Shown piece after piece: positions 52,221 through 59,955 of a stretch of DNA of 64,000 nucleotides (its first letter is position 1; every line of letters starts with the position of its first letter). This DNA comes from T1Sed10-7 sp041685505 (GTDB taxonomy: Bacteria > Actinomycetota > Nitriliruptoria > Nitriliruptorales > Nitriliruptoraceae): assembly GCA_041685505.1 (NCBI GenBank), contig JAWLFQ010000003.1:20407-84406 (forward strand). The letters run 5' to 3'. The position numbers were made by a program, and so were the translations under genes. A model generated the notes under the pieces. That model searched no databases and was not told the DNA's origin. It was given only the letters and a program-made list of their open reading frames with translations.

Positions 52221-52267
52221 TCGCTCCACATCGCGCCACTCTACGCCCCTCGACGCCACACCGTCAA
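52221..52267 (-). promoter_or_regulatory. Division-cluster promoter with candidate MraZ boxes
   Basis: On the minus strand, TTGACG (52267-52262) and TAGAGT (52243-52238) are separated by 18 bases, the best promoter in the window. The start would be near 52231 and the leader about 74 bases. TGGCGCGA and TGGAGCGA (52238-52221) are direct repeats with a 10-base period just after the -10, the geometry known for MraZ sites. The rest of the 321-bp gap up to tetR holds no gene I can support. Confidence 0.6.
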
Positions 52268-52478
52268 CGACCCGCGCCGGCTGCGGGGGCGCAGAAGGGG
52301 CCAGAACCGGCGTTGGGCGGCGTTCAGGCCACTTCGGTCGGTGCCGATGTCTCCCTGCGACCCGAGCCGTCGCGCGCACTGCTACGCACGCAAAGCACTT
52401 CTACGACCACGGAACGTGGTCAGAGCGGGTCCGCGGAACGGACGGGTGGAGCGAAGTGGTGCACCGGCGCAGGACGCC

Positions 52479-53093
52479 TCAGGGACGATCCTCGGCGAGC
52501 CGCAGCACCCCTCCGACCCACAGGGTCCGCAGCGTGCGCACCAGGACGGAGGGCTCGAGCCCGGGTGCGCGGGCCACCTGCTGGGTCACGGTCCCCTCCA
52601 CCATCGCGACCAGTGCGCTGGCGGCGAGGCTGGGGTCGTGCCCCGTGCCCTCCAGCGCCGGCGCCAGCACCTCCGCGACCCGGGCGACGTAGCCGCCACG
52701 CACCTCGGTCAGCCGGGCAGCGAAGTGGGCGTCGTGGGCGCTGGCCTCCAACCACACCCGAACGACGTCGGCGTGGGAGGCGAACACCCGCACGAAGCGG
52801 CCGATGACCGCCGCGATCGCCGCCTGCCCGTCCGATCTCTCCCAGGGCTCGTCGACCACCGCCTGGAGCTCCTCGGCGGCGGTGTCGATCAGCGCGTCGA
52901 GGATGACGGACTTGTTCTCGAAGTAGGTGTAGAAGGTGCCGTGGCTGACGCCCGCCGTGGCGACGATGTCCTCGATGCGGGCGGCCGCGAACCCCCGGTC
53001 GGCCATCGCCTCGCGCGCGGCCGCCAACAGCCGCGCACGGGTGCGTTCACCCCGGCTGGTGCGACGCGTGGCGGCGGGCACGTCCTCGACCAC
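52479..53093 (-). CDS. TetR-family transcriptional regulator
   Basis: 204 residues. The N-terminal helix-turn-helix is clear: RGERTRARLLAAAREAMADR, GFAAARIEDIVATAGVSHGT and FYTYFENKSVILDALID. The C-terminal ligand-binding half is all-helical with no recognisable ligand signature. It is read divergently from moxR; a perfect 20-bp inverted repeat between them (53135-53154) is the likely operator. It may therefore control itself and the moxR-DUF58-tgpA genes. The inducer cannot be inferred. Its stop lies 321 bp upstream of mraZ on the same strand. Confidence 0.9.
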   Translation of the reverse strand: MVEDVPAATRRTSRGERTRARLLAAAREAMADRGFAAARIEDIVATAGVSHGTFYTYFENKSVILDALIDTAAEELQAVVDEPWERSDGQAAIAAVIGRFVRVFASHADVVRVWLEASAHDAHFAARLTEVRGGYVARVAEVLAPALEGTGHDPSLAASALVAMVEGTVTQQVARAPGLEPSVLVRTLRTLWVGGVLRLAEDRP

Positions 53094-53134
53094 CCCTTCG
53101 CCCCTCCGTCACGTCGCGTCGGAAGCTACCCCAG

Positions 53135-53154
53135 ACCTGACACCCGCGTCAGGT
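53135..53154. promoter_or_regulatory. Likely TetR-family operator between tetR and moxR
   Basis: ACCTGAC-ACCCGC-GTCAGGT is a perfect 7-bp inverted repeat with six spacer bases, 42 bp from the tetR start and 112 bp from the moxR start. Size and symmetry fit TetR-family operators. A TAGCTT hexamer on the minus strand (53128-53123) next to it could be the tetR -10, so binding would block tetR transcription. Confidence 0.65.
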
Positions 53155-53265
53155 ACTGCGACGCCAACGGCGCGACACCCGGGTCTCGGTACCCTCGGCT
53201 CCGCCCGCCGTGTCCGTGCGGACGCGTCGTGCCGGGGCGCCGCGCCCCGCGACCCGGGAGCCGCT

Positions 53266-54243
53266 GTGACGAGCACCGAGCAGGTGGGAACCGCCCCACT
53301 CGACCTGACCCGCGTGGCGGGCACGCTGCAGGCCATCGAGGGCAACGTCCGGAAGGTCGTCCGGGGCAAGGACCGGGTGGTCCGCCTCGCGCTGATCACC
53401 CTGCTCGCCGAGGGACATCTGCTGGTGGAGGACGTCCCCGGGGTCGGCAAGACCCTGCTGGCCAAGGCCCTGGCGCGCTCGATCGACTGCTCGGTGTCCC
53501 GGGTGCAGTTCACCCCCGACCTGCTGCCGTCCGACGTCACCGGCGTCACCGTCTACGCCCCGGACACCGGTGCCTTCGCCTTCCGACCCGGCCCGGTCTT
53601 CGCCAACATCGTGCTCGGCGACGAGATCAACCGTGCCGGTCCCAAGACGCAGTCCGCGCTGCTCGAGGCCATGGAGGAGCGCACCGTCACGATCGATGGG
53701 ACCACCCACCACCTCGCCCACCCCTTCATGGTCATCGCCACCCAGAACCCGATCGAGCTCGAGGGCACCTACCCCCTGCCCGAGGCCCAGCGGGACCGGT
53801 TCCTGATGCGCGTGGCGATCGGTTACCCCGATGCCGACGACGAGCTCGAGATCGTGCGCACCCACGGCGCAGCCGACCGGCTGTCCCAGCTCGACCCGGT
53901 GACCGACACCACCGCGGTCACCGCCGCCGTCGCCACGATCCGTGCGGTGCGCGTCAGCGAGCCGATCGAGCGCTACCTGATCGCGGTGTGCCGGGCGACA
54001 CGCAACCACCACGACGTCGAGCTGGGGGCCTCCCCCCGTGCCTCCCTGGCCTTGCTGCGCGCCGTGCGCGTCGCCGCAGCCATCGCCGGCCGTGACCACG
54101 TCGTCCCCGACGACGTCAAGGCCCTGGCCACCCACGTCCTGCCGCACCGGCTGATCCTGCGCCCCGACGCGGAGCTTGCGGGGACCACGGCACACGAGGT
54201 CATCGCCGACGTCCTCGCCGGCATGCCCGCACCCACGGAGTGA
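53266..54243 (+). CDS. MoxR-type AAA+ ATPase
   Basis: 325 residues. Walker A HLLVEDVPGVGKTLLAKALA (loop near residue 60), the MoxR-specific FTPDLLPSDVTG, Walker B FANIVLGDEINRAGPKTQSA, LLEAMEERTVTI, sensor region IATQNPIELEGTYPLPEAQ with the arginine finger DRFLMRV, and the C-terminal lid with GASPRASLALLRA. MoxR ATPases act as chaperone-like factors for their neighbours, here a DUF58 protein (4 bp downstream) and TgpA. GTG at 53266 has GGGAG five bases before it; a longer frame would overlap tetR. Confidence 0.94.
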   Translation: MTSTEQVGTAPLDLTRVAGTLQAIEGNVRKVVRGKDRVVRLALITLLAEGHLLVEDVPGVGKTLLAKALARSIDCSVSRVQFTPDLLPSDVTGVTVYAPDTGAFAFRPGPVFANIVLGDEINRAGPKTQSALLEAMEERTVTIDGTTHHLAHPFMVIATQNPIELEGTYPLPEAQRDRFLMRVAIGYPDADDELEIVRTHGAADRLSQLDPVTDTTAVTAAVATIRAVRVSEPIERYLIAVCRATRNHHDVELGASPRASLALLRAVRVAAAIAGRDHVVPDDVKALATHVLPHRLILRPDAELAGTTAHEVIADVLAGMPAPTE

Positions 54244-54247
54244 GCCG

Positions 54248-55486
54248 GTGACCCCCCGCGGTGTGGGCACGCTGGTCGCGATCGCAGGGCTGTGGCTGGC
54301 AGGCCGCAGCCTCGGGGTCGAGCAGTTGCACACCGCTGCGGTGGCGCTGCTGGTCCTGCTCGTCGCCGCCGCGGTGTGGGTCGTGTTCCTTCCGCTGCGC
54401 CTGGAGATCGACCGCACCGTGACACCGCGCGTGGTGCCCTTCGGTGGGCAGGTCCGGGTGGAACTGCTGGTCCGCAACACCGGCACGGTGCCGAGCCCGG
54501 CCGCCTGGCTCGAGGACGCGGTGCCTGCCGTGCTCGATCAGGCGCCGACCTTCCGTCTGCCGGTGCTCACACCGCACCGGATGCTCGATCTGTCCTACGA
54601 CCTCGCCGGGGTGCATCGCGGCCGGTTCGCGCTCGGTCCGCTCACGGCGACCATCCGCGACCCCTTCGGACTGGTCCAGCGCCGACGCACCTTCGCGACA
54701 CGCACCCCGCTGACGGTCCTCCCACAGGTGTGGACGCTGCCGGCCGGGGTACCGCTGGGTGGGGCCAGCGGGGCGGTGGCGGCAGGGCCACGCCGCCCGG
54801 TCTCCCAGGGCGAGGAACTCGCCGACATCCGTGAGTACGTGCGTGGCGACGACCTGCGGGCCGTGCACTGGGCGTCCACCGCCCATCGCGGCAAGCTGAT
54901 GGTCCGCCGGTCCGAGGAGGCGACCTCGCCACGCGCGACGATCCTGCTGGACAGCCGCAGTGACCGCCACCGTGGCAGCGGTGCCGGTGCCAGCTTCGAG
55001 GTCGCGGTCGCCACGACCGCCAGCGTCGCCCACCACCTCGGCGCCCGCGGGCGGGCCATCGTGCTGCTCGACCGGCCGCTGGTGCGCCCTCCTGCACCGC
55101 AGCCCGCCGCCGCCTGGATGCCGGTGCTCGCCGGGCTGTCGCCCGCGGAGGTCGACCTGACCGCCCTGCTGACCCAGGTCGCCACCGGTACCGCCGGGGA
55201 GGGCACCCTGGTCGCCGTGGTCACCCCACCCGACCCCGAGGAACTGCGCGCCCTGGTGCGCGCCGGCAGAGGTGCGTCCAGCCGGCTGGCGGTGGTGCTC
55301 GACACCGCGAGTTTCGCCGGTGCCACCGAACCGGAGCCGGCGGCGCTCCGGGCGGTGGCGGGACTGCGGGCCGCAGGGTGGCGGGCGACGATGCTCCGCG
55401 CCGGTCAGCGGGTACCCGACGGGTGGCAGGAACTGCTCGGGCGTGCGCGTAACGTGGACGCCACCGTCGGTGGGAGGGTGGACTGA
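54248..55486 (+). CDS. DUF58 membrane protein
   Basis: 412 residues. Two N-terminal membrane segments (about 5-20 and 28-48), a beta-rich region, then the DUF58 core: GLVQRRRTFATRTPLTVLPQ, GEELADIREYVRGDDLRAVHW, ASTAHRGKLMVRRSEE, ATILLDSRSDR. The second half resembles a von Willebrand A-like domain with a DSRSDR metal-site-like motif. DUF58 proteins almost always pair with MoxR and often TgpA; the molecular role is not known. The stop overlaps the tgpA ATG by one base (TGATG). Confidence 0.92.
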   Translation: MTPRGVGTLVAIAGLWLAGRSLGVEQLHTAAVALLVLLVAAAVWVVFLPLRLEIDRTVTPRVVPFGGQVRVELLVRNTGTVPSPAAWLEDAVPAVLDQAPTFRLPVLTPHRMLDLSYDLAGVHRGRFALGPLTATIRDPFGLVQRRRTFATRTPLTVLPQVWTLPAGVPLGGASGAVAAGPRRPVSQGEELADIREYVRGDDLRAVHWASTAHRGKLMVRRSEEATSPRATILLDSRSDRHRGSGAGASFEVAVATTASVAHHLGARGRAIVLLDRPLVRPPAPQPAAAWMPVLAGLSPAEVDLTALLTQVATGTAGEGTLVAVVTPPDPEELRALVRAGRGASSRLAVVLDTASFAGATEPEPAALRAVAGLRAAGWRATMLRAGQRVPDGWQELLGRARNVDATVGGRVD

Positions 55487-57801
55487 TGCGCCGCGACGGC
55501 CTGCTGACGGTGCTCCTGGCCGTGGTGCTGCTGGCCACGGTGCCCGCCTACGACCGGGTGTTCACCGACACCTCCTGGCGGGCCGGAGCCCTCGGCGCCG
55601 GGCTGGTGGCCCTGGTGGCGGCGGCCGTGGCCCGGCGGCTGCACCTGGCGACGTGGCTGGCCGTCCCGGTCAGCGCCGGGGCAACCCTGCTGGCCCTGCC
55701 CTGGTTGCTGGAGCTGCACATCGGTTGGCGGGACGATCCGGGCGGACAGCTGGGGCTGCTGCGTGCCACCGCTGATGCCGGGCTGGTCGCTCTGGCCGAG
55801 GAACCCTCCCCCGCGGAACCGGTGGTCGGGCTCGTCCTGCTGGCCGCCGTCGGCTACGCCCTGGTGGCGCTGTTGGCCCACGAGGTGGCGGTACGTGGCG
55901 GTCACGCCGCTCCTGCCCTGGTGATGCTGGTCGGGCTGTGGACCGTGCCGCTGGCGATCCCGACGGCAGGCAGCGACGACTGGACGCTGGTGGTCCCCTT
56001 CCTCGTCGCCGCGGGTGTGCTGCTGCTGGCCCTGGTCAACCTGCCGCTCGCGGGCCCATGGTCCATCCCGCTGCCGGCCAGCGGGCTGGCGCTCGGCGGC
56101 GTGTCGATCGCGGTGGCGCTGATGGCTCCCTGGGTCCTTCCGGCGCAGGGCGAGGATGCGTGGATCGAGCTCGGCACAGGCGCGCAACCCCGCGGCTACC
56201 AGCCGATCGTCGACATCACCAACCGGCTGGGCTCGCCCGAGGAGCGCGAGGTCCTGCGGGTGCGCGCCTCGCAACGCTCCTACCTGCGCCTGGCCGGCCT
56301 CGACACGTTCGACGGTGCCACCTGGCGGCTGGGACCGGGCGAGGGCGACACCTACCGACCGGACCCGTCCGCGCTGTTCGCCGCCGACCAGCAGCTGCCG
56401 CCCGAGGAGCCCGCCGCCAGCACCCAGCTCGTCGAGGTCGACGTGGAGGTGCTGGAGCTCGACAACATCTACGTCCCCCTCCCCTACCAGCCGGTCGAGA
56501 TCCTCGGGCCGATCCGCGAGCAGATGGTCTGGTCCACCGAGGGCGGGTTCCTGGCCAGCTGGGACCGGGCGGAGTCCGTGGGCGAGACCATCGGGATCCG
56601 CGAGGGGTCGGCCTACCGGGTCCTCGCGGAGCGTCCCACACCCACCTTCGAGGAGCTCGCCTCGACCAGCTTCCCCCCGGAGGTCCTGGCCGCGCACACG
56701 CAACTCCCCCGCGACTACCCCGAGCTCGGCGCGGCGGCGGAGGAGGTCTACGCCGACGCGGATGCGACCACGGTGGTGGAGCGCGCCCTGGCGCTGCAGT
56801 CGTGGTTCGTCGGACCTGAGGGCGGGTTCACCTACGACCTCGGCGTCCCCGCGCTCAGGGGCGACGACGCGCTGACCGAGTTCGTGCTGGAGGACCGCGT
56901 CGGCTACTGCGAGTACTTCGCCACGGCCATGGCCGTCATGCTGCGCCAGACCGGCATCCCCGCACGGGTCGCCGTCGGTTTCCTGCCGGGTGAACGCATC
57001 AGCGAGGCCGACCCGGACCGCGGCGACGCCCTCGACGAGTACCTGGTGACCACCGGTGACGCCCACGCATGGGTCGAGGTGCTCTTCCCCGGCTACGGCT
57101 GGATCACCTTCGAGCCGACACCGCGGGCCGATGACACCCAGATCGTGCCACGCGCCGACGACCTGACCCCGGTGGAGAACGAGGCCGAACGGGCCGAGGG
57201 CGCAGCTGGCGAGGACCTCGAGGATCCCGAGGTACCGGACCCCGACGCCGAGGTGCCTGACGTCGACGACCAGCAGCTCCCGGACGAGGCCGAGGATGCG
57301 ACCGGAGCGGGCGCCGACGACGCCGACGGCTCCTCCGGTGGGGGGACCACCACGCTGGCGGTCGCGCTCCTGCTGCTCGCCCCCGTGGTGATCGTCGCGC
57401 TCTCACGCTGGCGTGGCGGCACGGTGGACGGGCGGCGACTCGGCGACGACCCACGGGGAGCCGTGCTGGCGGCACAACGCCGCCTGTACGCCGCCGCGCG
57501 GCGGGTGGGCCTCGATCGCGCGCCGCACGAGACCACCCGGGAGGTCATCGCCCGCTGGGAGGCGGAAGGCCGGATCGACCGCGGCCGGGGCCAGGTGGCC
57601 GACACGGTCCAGGCCGCGGCCTTCGACGGACACCTCGAACCCGAGCATGCCGCCACCGCGGTGCTCCACCTCGACCAGATGCGTACCGAACTGACGGGGC
57701 GGGTACCTCGACGCGAACTGCTGCGCGTCCCCCTCCGCCGCGGCGTCGACGCGCTGCGCGGCGTCGCACGCCGGCTGTCGGAGGCCTGGCGTCAGCGCTG
57801 A
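55486..57801 (+). CDS. TgpA-type membrane transglutaminase-like protein
   Basis: 771 residues. About six N-terminal membrane helices (to about 230) lead to an extracellular region with a transglutaminase-like domain. Its catalytic triad is visible: cysteine in GYCEYFATAMAVMLR (about 477), histidine in DAHAWVEVLFPGYGW (about 526) and aspartate/glutamate in ITFEPTPRAD. An acidic linker (about 565-620), one more membrane helix (TLAVALLLLAPVVIVAL) and a cytoplasmic DUF4129-like end follow. TgpA homologues occur with MoxR and DUF58; a wall or surface-protein substrate is likely but unknown. Confidence 0.93.
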   Translation: MRRDGLLTVLLAVVLLATVPAYDRVFTDTSWRAGALGAGLVALVAAAVARRLHLATWLAVPVSAGATLLALPWLLELHIGWRDDPGGQLGLLRATADAGLVALAEEPSPAEPVVGLVLLAAVGYALVALLAHEVAVRGGHAAPALVMLVGLWTVPLAIPTAGSDDWTLVVPFLVAAGVLLLALVNLPLAGPWSIPLPASGLALGGVSIAVALMAPWVLPAQGEDAWIELGTGAQPRGYQPIVDITNRLGSPEEREVLRVRASQRSYLRLAGLDTFDGATWRLGPGEGDTYRPDPSALFAADQQLPPEEPAASTQLVEVDVEVLELDNIYVPLPYQPVEILGPIREQMVWSTEGGFLASWDRAESVGETIGIREGSAYRVLAERPTPTFEELASTSFPPEVLAAHTQLPRDYPELGAAAEEVYADADATTVVERALALQSWFVGPEGGFTYDLGVPALRGDDALTEFVLEDRVGYCEYFATAMAVMLRQTGIPARVAVGFLPGERISEADPDRGDALDEYLVTTGDAHAWVEVLFPGYGWITFEPTPRADDTQIVPRADDLTPVENEAERAEGAAGEDLEDPEVPDPDAEVPDVDDQQLPDEAEDATGAGADDADGSSGGGTTTLAVALLLLAPVVIVALSRWRGGTVDGRRLGDDPRGAVLAAQRRLYAAARRVGLDRAPHETTREVIARWEAEGRIDRGRGQVADTVQAAAFDGHLEPEHAATAVLHLDQMRTELTGRVPRRELLRVPLRRGVDALRGVARRLSEAWRQR

Positions 57802-57846
57802 GCAGGGCGTGGCGCCGTGCGGTGGCCCGACCTGGTCGACGACGGC

Positions 57847-58164
57847 TCAGGTGCGGTCGTCGGGAGGGACGAACGCCTGCGACTGCTCGTCGGCGGCGCG
57901 GCGCGAGGCGACCCCGAGGATGATGCCGACCAGCAGCATGACGAAGCCGATCGCCGGCACGATGATGTTCCAGGGGCTGGACAGGAACGCCAGCGAGAGC
58001 ACCGCGACGATCCCGAGGAAGCCCAGCACGATAGCCAGGCGTTGCTGCCCGACCCGCGACACACCGAGCTTGCGGCGCGCGCGCGAAGCGAAGCGGGGGT
58101 CCTCCGCGGCGAGCTGGCGCTCGATCTCCGCGAGGACGTTCTCCTCGTGCTCGGAAAGCGGCAT
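57847..58164 (-). CDS. DUF3040 membrane protein
   Basis: 105 residues. The start MPLSEHEENVLAEIERQLAA with DPRFASRARRKLG is the DUF3040 signature. Two membrane segments follow (about 45-62 and 66-85), then a short polar tail. The function is unknown; the family is actinobacterial and often lies near tgpA/moxR and division genes, as here. ATG at 58164 has only a close-set AGGA upstream. It converges on tgpA with a 45-bp gap. Confidence 0.88.
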   Translation of the reverse strand: MPLSEHEENVLAEIERQLAAEDPRFASRARRKLGVSRVGQQRLAIVLGFLGIVAVLSLAFLSSPWNIIVPAIGFVMLLVGIILGVASRRAADEQSQAFVPPDDRT

Positions 58165-58323
58165 GTCCTCATCGCCCTGCTCGGGTCCTCCGACTGTACC
58201 CACGGGGCCTGTCGTATGCAGCAGCCGGACCCCCACCCTGGCACTTTGCAGGACCCGGTGAGCGGGCTGCGCGCCCGACCGATCCGCACCCGCCCGGTCT
58301 CCGGAGGCCGGCAGTTGCGACGT

Positions 58324-59097
58324 TCACCGGCCCTCGAAGCGTGGCGCACGGCCCTCGAGATGCGCGCTGACGGCTTCACGGACGTCCGGGCCGGCGACGG
58401 CAGCCTCCTGCGCCACGATCTCGGCTGCCAGGGCGTCGGTGCGCTCGCGGGCCAGGTTCTCACGCACCAGCCGCGGGATCCGGCGCACGCTGCCGGGGCC
58501 TGCGGCCCACCGTGCGGCGTGCTCATGGGCGGCGGCCTGCGGCTCCTCGGATGGCAGGGACAGCTCCGCGAAGCCGCTGGCGAGCGCCTCCTCGGCGTCG
58601 AAGCGCCGTGCGGTCATCGCCAGCTCCGTGGCGCGACCGGCACCGACCAACCGCGGTAGCCGGTAGGTGCCACCGAGGTCGGGGATCAGCCCCCACCGTG
58701 TCTCGAGCACCGCCAGCGACGCCGAGGGGGCGACCGCGCGCAGGTGGCAGGCGGCCGCCAACTGGATCCCACCGCCGAGGCAGTGGCCCTCGATCGCGGC
58801 CAGCACGGGCACGTCCAGTTCCTCGTAGGCGGTGAAGGTGGCCTGCAGCCGTGCCACCATGGCCGGGTCGAGGCCCTCGCCCAGGAGCCCACCCAACGTC
58901 GCCAGGTCCAGACCGGAGGAGAAGGTGCCACCCGCGCCGGCGACCACCACCGCCCCGACCTGCGCATCGCCCTGCACCCGCGCCGCGTGCTCGGCGAGCT
59001 GCGCGAACACCTCGAGATCCATGGCGTTGCGCGTGTCGGGACGGTCGATGGTGACGTGGGCGACCCGGTCGACCACCTCGTAGCGGACCTCGTTCAC
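58324..59097 (-). CDS. Enoyl-CoA hydratase/isomerase family protein
   Basis: 257 residues of the crotonase fold. VAHVTIDRPDTRNAMD, the oxyanion-hole segments GAGGTFSSGLDLATLG and AAIEGHCLGGGIQLAAACHL, and LETRWGLIPDLGGTYRLPRL are typical. The glutamate of ETRWG lies near the second catalytic position, but the first catalytic glutamate is not obvious, so isomerase or another crotonase activity is possible. GTG at 59097 has CAGGAG six bases before it, and a TAGCCT hexamer at 59145-59140 may be its -10. Monocistronic by context. Confidence 0.85.
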   Translation of the reverse strand: MNEVRYEVVDRVAHVTIDRPDTRNAMDLEVFAQLAEHAARVQGDAQVGAVVVAGAGGTFSSGLDLATLGGLLGEGLDPAMVARLQATFTAYEELDVPVLAAIEGHCLGGGIQLAAACHLRAVAPSASLAVLETRWGLIPDLGGTYRLPRLVGAGRATELAMTARRFDAEEALASGFAELSLPSEEPQAAAHEHAARWAAGPGSVRRIPRLVRENLARERTDALAAEIVAQEAAVAGPDVREAVSAHLEGRAPRFEGR

Positions 59098-59139
59098 GTC
59101 GTGCTCCTGCCCGGGGACGGGGGTCGATGGACCCACCGA

Positions 59140-59164
59140 AGGCTAGGAGGAGCGGCGCTAGCCT
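59140..59164. promoter_or_regulatory. Divergent -10 elements for the enoyl-CoA hydratase (-) and cysteine-rich (+) genes
   Basis: TAGCCT occurs on the minus strand at 59145-59140 and on the plus strand at 59159-59164, 13 bases apart and pointing outward. They lie 43 and 50 bases before the respective starts. This is a compact divergent promoter pair in a 116-bp gap. Confidence 0.45.
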
Positions 59165-59213
59165 CGGGCATCGACCGGGTCGACCGTCGGCGGGCCCGGC
59201 CGTGGAGGCAGCG

Positions 59214-59942
59214 GTGCTGGAGCGCGAGTGGGTGTCGATCCGCGACCCCGAGGACGACCATCGTCGCTACACCTTCGATGTCTCCTTCCTGCTGTCGTCC
59301 TACACCTGCATCTACGGCCAGGGCTGCGAAGGCGTCCACCCGGGGATCCAGGATCCCGCGATCGGCTGCTGCGTCCACGGCGCCTACCTCAACGAGGACG
59401 ACGACGGCGCCGCCCTCGAGGCGCTGGTCACCGACCGGCTGGACGCCACCTCGATGCAGTTCCACGCCGCGGCGGTGCAGGACGGCGTCCTGACCACCGA
59501 CGAGGACGGGGAGGCGCTGACACGCTCGGTCGAGGGCGGGTGCATCTTCGCCAACCGCACGGGGTTCGACGGCGGGATGGGCTGCGCGCTGCACCACCTC
59601 GCGGCCGCCGACGGTGTGCACCACGCGACCTACAAGCCCACGGTGTGCTGGCAGGTCCCCCTGCACCGCACCGTCGAGGAGCACACCGCCAACGACGGGG
59701 ACAGCATGGAGGTCCACACCATCGCCGCCTACGAGCGTGGCCACTGGGGTGAGGGCGGTGCCGACTTCGGCTGGTGGTGCCTGGACGACGAGGTGGCCTT
59801 CGTCGGCGGTGCGCCCGTCTACCGCTCGATGGAGGTGGAGCTGCGGCTGATGGTGGGTGACGCCGTCTACGGGGAACTGGCCGACCACCTGGACAGCCGT
59901 CGTCGCCAGCGCAGCCGGGTCCGCTTCCTGCCCCTGATGTGA
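59214..59942 (+). CDS. Cysteine-rich conserved protein (YkgJ/DUF3109-like), function unknown
   Basis: 242 residues with cysteines in small clusters: CIYGQGC, GCCVHG, GGCIF, GCALHH, TVCWQV and WWCLD, plus many histidines. This resembles proteins thought to bind zinc, iron or an Fe-S cluster (YkgJ or DUF3109-like), but I cannot assign the family with certainty. No signal peptide is seen. The second GTG (59214) is chosen because GGAGG lies five bases before it. It stands alone, divergent from the enoyl-CoA hydratase gene and convergent with dinB. Confidence 0.75.
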   Translation: MLEREWVSIRDPEDDHRRYTFDVSFLLSSYTCIYGQGCEGVHPGIQDPAIGCCVHGAYLNEDDDGAALEALVTDRLDATSMQFHAAAVQDGVLTTDEDGEALTRSVEGGCIFANRTGFDGGMGCALHHLAAADGVHHATYKPTVCWQVPLHRTVEEHTANDGDSMEVHTIAAYERGHWGEGGADFGWWCLDDEVAFVGGAPVYRSMEVELRLMVGDAVYGELADHLDSRRRQRSRVRFLPLM

Positions 59943-59955
59943 CACCGGTCCCGGC

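Noticed and set aside
52936..53265. An N-terminal extension of moxR reaching into tetR
   Set aside because: Would overlap the tetR start and the operator; GTG at 53266 has a good ribosome-binding site and matches the family.
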